Position numbers and translations under genes: made by a program | Shown: positions 1 to 4,475 of the stretch, piece after piece | How the letters are laid out: each line of letters begins with the position of its first letter | How positions within the stretch are numbered: the first letter of the stretch is position 1 | DNA from: Candidatus Hydrogenedentota bacterium | GTDB taxonomy: Bacteria; Hydrogenedentota; Hydrogenedentia; Hydrogenedentales; SLHB01 | DNA: 7,008 nucleotides | Direction: 5' to 3' | Assembly (NCBI GenBank): GCA_016934125.1 | Contig: JAFGTL010000148.1 | Location: 1 to 7,008 of the forward strand | The notes under the pieces: generated by a model | Seen by the model: the letters and a program-made list of their open reading frames with translations, nothing else | Told to the model about the DNA's origin: nothing | Database searches by the model: none

Positions 1-395
1 CCCAAATCGTCTCGTAACTTGGGGTGCGGCGCGTGAGGGAAGCTCGGCCTCGCCATTCGTGCTTGCGCAATGCTCACCCACCGGGTGGCTGTGTGGCCGA
101 GCGGAACCCACACACCGGCGAAGACTTTGGACGCGCCGCCCTTCGCTACCAGACGTTCTGGGGCGGCGATGCGGAGACGATAGGATGCTAGAAGGCGTCA
201 AACCGTTGCCGATTCGCGCGCAAGGAGTAGCCGAGCACGGCCCCTCTCCCACGGCCCACATACCATGTGACACGCCGGTTCCCCACATGCCCCGTCGCCG
301 TGCGGAAGAGCGGAAACGAAGGGAACGTCGCAGAAAGTGCCGAATACCGGCTGGAGATCGGTGCCATTCGATTGACGAAGAGGAGGCCGCAGAGC
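1..395. other. Left-edge region without a convincing gene; locally hairpin-rich
   Basis: I find no supported gene here. Plus-strand frame 2 is open from base 2 to the TAA at 407-409. Its third positions are far less GC-biased than the real genes to the right, its product is rich in Arg, Cys, His and Trp with no recognisable domain, and no ribosome-binding site precedes its ATGs. It could be the tail of a gene entering from the left, but I do not support it. The region does hold perfect inverted repeats: 1-5 with 19-23, 90-96 with 108-114, and an all-GC arm 134-141 with 161-168 that encloses a smaller CCAGA/TCTGG stem. No tRNA, tmRNA, RNase P or SRP RNA signature was seen. Confidence 0.4.
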
Positions 396-427
396 ACTAT
401 GCGCAGTAATCATAGTATTATTTTTTT
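396..427 (+). terminator. Weak AT-rich terminator-like hairpin
   Basis: ACTATG (396-401) is perfectly complementary to CATAGT (411-416) across a 9-nt loop. The sequence ATTA and then seven T (421-427) follow. The stem is short and AT-rich, so termination would be weak. It would end any plus-strand transcript entering from 1-395. The last Ts also form the start of the -35-like hexamer of the next promoter. Confidence 0.35.
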
Positions 428-454
428 GCGGAAATCGAATATCGGTGATAGAAT
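426..454 (+). promoter_or_regulatory. Putative promoter of small RNA, extended -10
   Basis: A TTGCGG -35-like hexamer (426-431) is followed after 17 nt by TAGAAT (449-454), which matches 5 of 6 bases of the sigma70 -10 box. A TG dinucleotide at 446-447 gives the extended -10 pattern TGnTAGAAT. Transcription would start near 460. The stretch is AT-rich in an otherwise GC-rich region. Confidence 0.5.
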
Positions 455-459
455 GCCTA

Positions 460-566
460 TGCAGGCTTGGCGTGTGGTTCTGCTTACCGAGCGGCCGGAC
501 CACGAAGTTCGCTGGGCCGGCACTGGCGGACACTAGCTGCCCCCGACAGCTAGTGTCCCTTTTTTT
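460..566 (+). ncRNA. Candidate small regulatory RNA, about 105 nt
   Basis: A transcript from the promoter at 426-454 to the terminator at 528-566 would be about 105 nt. Inside it, 494-521 can fold into an irregular hairpin: GCCGG pairs with CCGGC (517-521), CCA (500-502) with TGG (513-515), and CGA (503-505) with TCG (509-511). The terminator hairpin follows, and the first 33 nt are largely unpaired in this model. I do not recognise the family; SRP, tmRNA, 6S and RNase P motifs are absent. The next unit downstream runs the other way, so the terminator does not serve a following plus-strand gene, which favours a stand-alone RNA. The alternative is a short peptide: an ORF with ATGs at 399 and 453 stops at 536, inside the terminator stem. 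If transcription starts at 460, neither ATG is in the transcript. Confidence 0.45.
528..566 (+). terminator. Strong intrinsic terminator, plus strand
   Basis: GGACACTAGCTG (528-539) and CAGCTAGTGTCC (547-558) form a perfect 12-bp stem with a 7-nt loop (540-546, C-rich). One C and then seven T (560-566) follow. There is no A-run on the left side, so it works only in the plus direction. It faces the minus-strand terminator at 627-667, making a convergent pair about 60 nt apart. Confidence 0.88.
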
Positions 567-626
567 GTGCCTGGGCCATGAGCGTGCGATCCGCCCCGGG
601 TGTGGGGGGTCTTGACGCGGCCTCAG

Positions 627-667
627 AAAAACGCCCATAACACACTGCCGCGCAGTGCGTTATGGGC
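627..667 (-). terminator. Strong intrinsic terminator of the small-peptide operon
   Basis: The arms 633-648 and 652-667 form a 16-bp stem with a 3-nt loop. Read on the minus strand, the hairpin is followed by G and then five T (complement of 627-631). The single imperfect pair (642 with 658) is a G·U wobble in minus-strand RNA but a C·A mismatch in plus-strand RNA. With the U-run this assigns the terminator to minus-strand transcription. It closes the unit that contains the two short ORFs at 741-866 and 968-1159. Confidence 0.87.
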
Positions 668-740
668 TTAGATGGGCATGAAAGCACGCGGCGTACAAGC
701 GGTTGCTGCCGCGCGGAATCGCCGTTTCCGGAGTCAGGCC

Positions 741-866
741 CTATACCGTCTCATTCTTCTTGGTGTAGATGAAGTCGATCCAGGCCTGCCAGATCTCATC
801 CAGGAAATCGGAGTACGCGTCGGCCCGGGTGTTCGGAACGCGCGTGCGAGGGCGTACGTGTTTCAT
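741..866 (-). CDS. Small peptide, 41 aa, unknown function
   Basis: A 41-codon minus-strand ORF starts at ATG 866-864 and stops at TAG 743-741. The start is well supported: GGAGG (minus strand, 874-878) lies 7 nt upstream. The peptide has two halves. Residues 1-14 are strongly basic (K2, H3, R5, R7, R9, R14). Residues 15-34 are acidic and aromatic with an amphipathic helix pattern (Y18, F21, L22, I25, W26, W29, I30, F32, I33, Y34 against D16, D20, D23, E24, D31). A short polar tail with two Lys follows. There is no signal peptide, GG leader site or Cys. It is the second gene of a two-gene unit, 101 nt after the 63-aa peptide gene and 73 nt before the terminator hairpin. MKH at 1-3 and R-V-P at 9-11 match the first peptide position for position. 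I do not recognise the family. Coding status rests on the ribosome-binding site, the operon frame and the shared N-terminus. Confidence 0.66.
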   Translation of the reverse strand: MKHVRPRTRVPNTRADAYSDFLDEIWQAWIDFIYTKKNETV

Positions 867-873
867 TCACTGA

Positions 874-878
874 CCTCC
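874..878 (-). promoter_or_regulatory. Shine-Dalgarno for the 41-aa peptide
   Basis: On the minus strand GGAGG is followed by 7 nt and then ATGAAACAC. This near-ideal site decides the start and is the main reason for calling so short an ORF. Confidence 0.72.
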
Positions 879-914
879 ATTCCTAATCGATACGTCGTTA
901 CCTTACGTGAATTA

Positions 915-930
915 CCCCTCTGGCGAGGGG
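915..930 (-). other. Hairpin between the two small ORFs
   Basis: CCCCTC (915-920) and GAGGGG (925-930) form a perfect 6-bp stem with a 4-nt loop, in the 101-nt gap between the two short ORFs. On the minus strand it is followed by TAATTC, not a U-run, so it is probably not a terminator. It could set mRNA stability or the ratio of the two peptides. Confidence 0.45.
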
Positions 931-967
931 CCCAGCACAAGGATCGCCCCGGATGCCAGGTTCCCTT

Positions 968-1159
968 CTACTGGCCGTCCTTCCCGGACAGGAACGTCTC
1001 GAGGGCGGTCACCACGCCGCTGAGCAGGCTCTGGGCGACGGTGGTGATTGTCCCGAACAGGCTGAGGAACAGCGAGAGAAAGTCAACCAGGGATTCCAGG
1101 TTGGTTTGCTCGCTCTCAGCCGGGGCGGGCATTCGGGATACTGCGGTCAGGTGTTTCAT
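968..1159 (-). CDS. Small hydrophobic peptide, 63 aa, unknown function
   Basis: A 63-codon minus-strand ORF starts at ATG 1159-1157 and stops at TAG 970-968. AAAGGAG (minus strand, 1168-1174) lies 8 nt upstream, an excellent ribosome-binding site. Residues 1-9 are mildly basic (K2, H3, R9). Residues 10-23 are polar and acidic (E15, E17, E22). Residues 24-57 are a Leu/Phe/Val/Thr/Ser-rich stretch with no basic residue, likely a membrane-inserting or amphipathic helix, perhaps broken near G36 and G48. The tail is GKDGQ. There is no lipobox, no GG cleavage motif and no Cys. It is the first gene after the promoter at 1278-1283 and precedes the 41-aa peptide gene, with which it shares MKH (1-3) and R-[MV]-P (9-11). 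I do not recognise it. A membrane-active peptide, a small membrane regulator or a secreted bacteriocin-like peptide are possible, but the sequence does not decide. Confidence 0.68.
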   Translation of the reverse strand: MKHLTAVSRMPAPAESEQTNLESLVDFLSLFLSLFGTITTVAQSLLSGVVTALETFLSGKDGQ

Positions 1160-1167
1160 TCTGCATA

Positions 1168-1174
1168 CTCCTTT
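1168..1174 (-). promoter_or_regulatory. Shine-Dalgarno for the 63-aa peptide
   Basis: AAAGGAG on the minus strand, 8 nt before ATGAAACAC, fixes this start. The same nine start bases, ATGAAACAC, open the second peptide gene. Confidence 0.74.
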
Positions 1175-1216
1175 GGGCCGCTACTGAGGACTGAGATAGG
1201 CCCCGAGAACGGCAGA

Positions 1217-1250
1217 GGCTCGCGGATGGGCGTACCGCCGAGTCGAAGCC
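1217..1250 (-). other. Structured 5' leader of the small-peptide operon
   Basis: The 110-nt leader between the predicted start near 1271 and the first ORF holds an inverted repeat. GGCT (1217-1220) pairs with AGCC (1247-1250) and encloses a GGCG/CGCC hairpin with a 3-nt loop. No uORF with ATG was found in the leader. It may be a regulatory fold, but there is no match to a riboswitch I know. Confidence 0.3.
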
Positions 1251-1277
1251 TACCAACCCGCTTTGCCGACGGACAGT

Positions 1278-1283
1278 ATTATA
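1278..1283 (-). promoter_or_regulatory. Extended -10 promoter of the small-peptide operon
   Basis: On the minus strand a perfect TATAAT box (1278-1283) is preceded by TG with one base between, giving the full extended -10 pattern TGCTATAAT. The -35 position about 17 nt upstream reads GCAGGC, which is poor; extended -10 promoters tolerate this. Transcription would start near 1271 and run left through both short ORFs to the terminator at 627-667. Confidence 0.7.
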
Positions 1284-1456
1284 GCACGTCCGGTGAGCAG
1301 GCCTGCCGCGCCACCCAGCGCACCTCCTGGCTCTACAGAGACTAGTACAGCCAGCGCCGCTTCATGTTACGGCGTTCCCCGGCCCAAGGCGGGCTCTCGA
1401 TCGCCGCGAGGGGCCGCATTCCTGCCACTGAGTGTAACGCCAGCCCGGTGGCTTGG

Positions 1457-1482
1457 TTGACACCGCCCCGGGGCGGTATGAT
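1457..1482 (+). promoter_or_regulatory. Promoter-like element with palindromic spacer, upstream of sulfatase operon
   Basis: A perfect TTGACA (1457-1462) and a TATGAT (1477-1482, 5 of 6 to the -10 consensus) flank a 14-nt spacer. The spacer, with one base on each side, is a perfect 16-bp palindrome, ACCGCCCCGGGGCGGT (1462-1477). A 14-nt spacer is too short for an ordinary sigma70 promoter, so the site may be weak or activator-dependent. An overlapping TTGGTT (1453-1458) would give an 18-nt spacer. The palindrome is placed where a dimeric repressor or activator could control the operon that starts at 1591. Confidence 0.45.
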
Positions 1483-1576
1483 TGGGCGGCTGGGGAAGTC
1501 GGAACCGGCGCTGCCAGGAATCCGAGGCGATCGCAACACGTTTGCGCACGAGCCCGGCCTGTTCTCCGCGCGCCGT

Positions 1577-1584
1577 GGAGGAGG
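1577..1584 (+). promoter_or_regulatory. Shine-Dalgarno deciding the start at 1591
   Basis: GGAGGAGG is 6 nt before ATG 1591. The reading frame is open much further upstream, with an earlier in-frame ATG at 1453, but only 1591 has this site and only it places a signal peptide at the N-terminus. Confidence 0.85.
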
Positions 1585-1590
1585 TTAGGC

Positions 1591-2679
1591 ATGGAACCTG
1601 CCCGAATGGCTTGTCTTTTCGTGGCCTTCCTGGGCCTTGCGGCCGCCACGGCCTGGGCCGGCGCCGGGGCGCAGACGCGGCCCGTTCCCCTCATCCACAT
1701 GACGGACTTGTATCATCCCCACGGGGATCCCGACGATCACTGGGATCTCGCTACCGTGTACGCGCTGGCCAAGGCGGGCCACGTCAACTTGCTCGGCATC
1801 GTGATCGACTATCCGCCGTCCCACCGGGTAGGTGGCCCGGCCCTGTGCGCCGTCGGGCAGATGAACCACATTGCCGGGCTGGCCGTGCCCGTCGCCATTG
1901 GCAGTGCCCGCCCCGACGGGCCGGCTGGCACCGGGGCCGATTTCGTCATCAGGACGCTTCGGGAATCGCCCGAGCCCGTGACCATCACGGTGGTCGGTTC
2001 GTGTCGCGACATCGCCCTTGCCGGACGCAAGGCCCCCGAGGTGTTCGCAGCGAAGTGCCGCGCCATCTACCTCAACGCCGGCACCGGCACCACCGATCCC
2101 GCCAAGGGCGCCAACACCGAGTACAATGTCCGCCTCGATCCCGAGTCCTACCGGGCCGTGTTCAACATCCCGTGCCCTGTGTACTGGCTTCCGTGCTTCG
2201 ACGAGATGGTGTTCGCAGACGGCGGGCCGAAGCGCGTCATGCGCTACGGCAGCCTCTGGGCCTTCCGCCAGGGGCAGATCCTGCCGCGTCTGTCGGCGCC
2301 GGTTCAGAACTTCTTCCTGTACGCCCTGAAACGGAGCGATGACGCGTGCTGGTTGCGATACCTGGGCAACGAGATCGATACGGACGCGCTGGCCGAGTTC
2401 GGCCGCGGTGAGCGCCGCATGTGGTGCACGGCCGGCTTCTTCCACTTGGCCGGGCTGGCCGTGAGCCGGCAGGGGGCGCTCGTTCGCCTCGATGAACAGG
2501 CCGGCCAGGATGTCCTCTATCGGTTCGAGCCCATCTCGCTCAGCCTCGTCGCCGAAGGCGTCGGCCATTGGGAGAAAGCCGGGGGGGAGTCGCAGCGGTT
2601 CATCATCGAGATCGAGGATACGGCCCTCTACCCCGAGTGTATGGCGCGTGCGCTGGGTGAATTGCTCGAGATCCTGTAG
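1591..2679 (+). CDS. Secreted nucleoside-hydrolase-like protein
   Basis: The 362-aa product starts with a probable Sec signal peptide (hydrophobic core about residues 7-20, likely cleavage after AWA near 23). The mature part resembles the inosine-uridine nucleoside hydrolase fold. The family N-terminal motif DxDxGxDD appears in altered form as HPHGDPDDHWDL (42-53), with D46, D48, D49 and D52 as probable calcium ligands. A central segment with PVTITVVGSCRDIALA (129-144) fits the family's PVTIVATGPLTNIA pattern, and NTEYNVRLDPE (175-185) stands for the usual AEFNxxxDPEA. Classical members cleave the N-glycosidic bond of nucleosides. This divergent secreted form may act on another N- or O-glycoside, so the substrate is unknown. 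It is the first gene of an operon with two sulfatases, 16 nt before the first, which suggests a role in degrading an external sulfated glycoconjugate. A DUF1593-type hydrolase is the nearest alternative. The fold is fairly sure, the function is not. Confidence 0.85.
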   Translation: MEPARMACLFVAFLGLAAATAWAGAGAQTRPVPLIHMTDLYHPHGDPDDHWDLATVYALAKAGHVNLLGIVIDYPPSHRVGGPALCAVGQMNHIAGLAVPVAIGSARPDGPAGTGADFVIRTLRESPEPVTITVVGSCRDIALAGRKAPEVFAAKCRAIYLNAGTGTTDPAKGANTEYNVRLDPESYRAVFNIPCPVYWLPCFDEMVFADGGPKRVMRYGSLWAFRQGQILPRLSAPVQNFFLYALKRSDDACWLRYLGNEIDTDALAEFGRGERRMWCTAGFFHLAGLAVSRQGALVRLDEQAGQDVLYRFEPISLSLVAEGVGHWEKAGGESQRFIIEIEDTALYPECMARALGELLEIL

Positions 2680-2695
2680 GCAGAGAGGGGGGAAG

Positions 2696-4474
2696 ATGGC
2701 ATCGCGGAGGGACTTCTTGAAGACGGCGGCACTGGGCGGCGCGTCGCTGGCGGCCGGGACGGGCGCGTTGGCCGCCCGTGGAGCCCGCGGGCGCGCCCGC
2801 GGGGCCCGGCGGCCGAATGTCGTGCTCGTGCTGACGGACGATCAGGGCTACGGCGACTTGGCTTGCCTCGGCAACCCGATCATCCAGACGCCGAATCTGG
2901 ATCGACTTCACGGCCAGAGCACCCGGCTCACCGACTTCCATGTCTGCCCAACCTGTGCGCCCACGCGCGCCTCGCTCATGACGGGCCGCTACTGTAACCG
3001 AACGGGCGTGTGGCACACCATCATGGGGCGCTCCATCCTCCGGAGCGACGAAGTCACCATGGCGGAGGCGTTTGCCGCATCGGGATACCGTACGGCCATC
3101 TTCGGTAAATGGCACCTCGGTGACAGCTACCCGTACCGCCCGCAGGATCGCGGATTCCACGAGACGCTGTGTCACGGGGGCGGCGGCGTCGGCCAGACGC
3201 CGGATTACTGGGGCAACGGCTATTTCGACGATACGTACTGGCATAACGGTGAGCCGGCGCCCCAGACTGGCTACTGCACGGACGTGTGGTTCGATGGCGC
3301 CATGGACTTCATCGCGCGCAACAAGGAGCGCCCCTTCTTCTGTTACCTTTCCACGAACGCGCCGCACACCCCGCTCTATGTGGACGAGAAGTACAGCAAG
3401 CCGTACAAGGACGCCGGCGTCGAGCCGGAACAGGCCGCGTTCTACGGCATGATCGCCAATATCGACGAGAACACGGGCCGGTTGATGGCCCACCTCCGCG
3501 AGCACGGCCTCGAAGACAACACGATTCTCCTGTTCATCACCGACAACGGCACCGGCACGGGCTTCCGCAAGGGCCAGGGCTACAACGCGGGCATGCGCGG
3601 CACGAAGGGGAGCGAGTACGACGGTGGACACCGCGTGCCGTGTTTCATCCGATGGCCGGGCGGCCCTATCCAGCCGGGGCGGGATGTCGATCGCCTTGCG
3701 GCGCACATCGATATCCTCCCGTCGCTCATCGAGTTATGCGGACTCGACACGCGCCGCACCGCCCCCTTCGATGGGCGGAGTCTCGCGCCGATCCTCACGG
3801 ATCCAGCCGCGGAATGGGCCGATCGCGCCCTCGTCGTGGACTCGCAGCGCATCGAACACCCCGAGCAATGGCGGAAGTGCGCCGTCATGACGCAACGGTG
3901 GCGCCTCGTCAACGGCACGGAGTTGTACGACATGGACTCGGATCCGGGCCAGAAGCAGGATGCGGCCGCGGCCCACGGCGACGTAGTCCAAGGCCTCCGC
4001 AAGGCGTATGAAGACTGGTGGGCGGACACGTCGCAGCGATTCGATGAGTACTGCCCGCTCACGCTGGGCGCCGACGCCGAGAATCCCGTACGCCTCACCT
4101 GTCACGACTGGCATGGGCCACAGGTGCCCTGGAATCAGGGCCTCATCCGTAAGGGCATGGAGGCCAATGGTTTCTGGGCGGTCGAGGTGGCCCGGCAAGG
4201 TACCTACCGTTTTGAATTGCGCCGGTGGCCCGTCGAACTCGACGCCCCCATCCGCTCGGCCGTGGATGGAGGCGTGGCCATCGACGCAACGCGCGCCCGG
4301 CTCAGGGTGGGTGATACTGAACTGACGGAGCCCGTGGATGACGCCGCGGCGGCCGCCGTCTTCGAGGTGGCGCTGAAGCCGGGGCCGGCCCGGCTCCAAA
4401 CCTGGTTCGAGGCCGAGGGGGGCGCGCCCCGCGGCGCCTATTACGTGTACGTAACCCGAATCGAGGAGCGATAG
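2696..4474 (+). CDS. Tat-exported sulfatase with extra C-terminal module
   Basis: The 592-aa product belongs to the S1 (formylglycine-dependent) sulfatases, which hydrolyse sulfate esters. A Tat signal, SRRDFLK (3-9) plus an Ala/Gly-rich hydrophobic stretch, is followed by an Arg/Gly-rich linker (28-39). The catalytic domain begins at PNVVLVLTDDQGYGD (D48 and D49 bind metal). The signature CAPTRASLMTG (87-97) carries C87, which would become formylglycine. GKWHLG (137-142), APHTPLY (222-228), TDNG (282-285) and K304 complete the active site. Residues from about 455 to 592 form an extra, probably beta-rich module with CHDWHG (469-474) and RRWP (509-512), found in many planctomycete-type arylsulfatases. 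The start at 2696 follows a G-rich ribosome-binding site and gives the Tat signal at once. The gene lies 16 nt after the hydrolase gene and 1 nt before the second sulfatase. The exact sulfated substrate cannot be read from the sequence. Confidence 0.95.
   Translation: MASRRDFLKTAALGGASLAAGTGALAARGARGRARGARRPNVVLVLTDDQGYGDLACLGNPIIQTPNLDRLHGQSTRLTDFHVCPTCAPTRASLMTGRYCNRTGVWHTIMGRSILRSDEVTMAEAFAASGYRTAIFGKWHLGDSYPYRPQDRGFHETLCHGGGGVGQTPDYWGNGYFDDTYWHNGEPAPQTGYCTDVWFDGAMDFIARNKERPFFCYLSTNAPHTPLYVDEKYSKPYKDAGVEPEQAAFYGMIANIDENTGRLMAHLREHGLEDNTILLFITDNGTGTGFRKGQGYNAGMRGTKGSEYDGGHRVPCFIRWPGGPIQPGRDVDRLAAHIDILPSLIELCGLDTRRTAPFDGRSLAPILTDPAAEWADRALVVDSQRIEHPEQWRKCAVMTQRWRLVNGTELYDMDSDPGQKQDAAAAHGDVVQGLRKAYEDWWADTSQRFDEYCPLTLGADAENPVRLTCHDWHGPQVPWNQGLIRKGMEANGFWAVEVARQGTYRFELRRWPVELDAPIRSAVDGGVAIDATRARLRVGDTELTEPVDDAAAAAVFEVALKPGPARLQTWFEAEGGAPRGAYYVYVTRIEER
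2784..2803. repeat. Perfect 20-bp GC palindrome inside the sulfatase gene
   Basis: CCCGCGGGCG is followed at once by its reverse complement. It lies about 90 nt into the first sulfatase gene and encodes part of the Arg/Gly linker after the Tat signal. In mRNA it can form a very stable hairpin just as the signal peptide leaves the ribosome. Confidence 0.7.
4463..4468 (+). promoter_or_regulatory. Shine-Dalgarno of second sulfatase, inside the first gene
   Basis: GAGGAG overlaps the last codons of the first sulfatase gene and lies 7 nt before ATG 4476. The 1-nt gap between stop and start suggests translational coupling. Confidence 0.7.
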
Positions 4475-4475
4475 C

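Noticed and set aside
88..118. tRNA-like look of the 90-114 hairpin with TGGCCGAGCGG
   Set aside because: There is no T-arm GGTTCRANYCC sequence, no anticodon arm or acceptor stem at the right distances.
2..409. Open plus-strand frame across the left edge (135 codons)
   Set aside because: Weak GC bias at third positions compared with the real genes, unusual composition (Arg, Cys, His, Trp), no ribosome-binding site at internal ATGs and no recognisable domain. A gene tail from the left cannot be fully excluded.
198..638. Minus-strand ORF of 146 codons
   Set aside because: It runs through both strong terminator hairpins and the small RNA locus, has no ribosome-binding site and no protein-like composition.
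627..1283. Type I toxin-antitoxin interpretation (hydrophobic peptide plus small RNA)
   Set aside because: The candidate RNA (460-566) does not overlap the peptide mRNA, and I see no extended complementarity to it. The second peptide and the normal, strong ribosome-binding sites also do not fit the usual pattern.
672..1345. Plus-strand ORFs of 171 and 130 codons opposite the small-peptide operon
   Set aside because: They are antisense to the two short minus-strand ORFs, lack ribosome-binding sites and show no domain. The minus-strand reading has promoter, ribosome-binding sites and terminator.
1453..1590. Longer N-terminus for the nucleoside-hydrolase-like gene from ATG 1453
   Set aside because: The 46-residue extension would overlap the promoter-like element and hide the signal peptide. 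The ideal GGAGGAGG lies before ATG 1591.
2492..2695. Longer N-terminus for the first sulfatase from ATG 2492
   Set aside because: It would overlap the preceding gene by almost 190 nt in another frame with Ser/Arg-rich shadow sequence. ATG 2696 has a ribosome-binding site and starts directly with a Tat signal.
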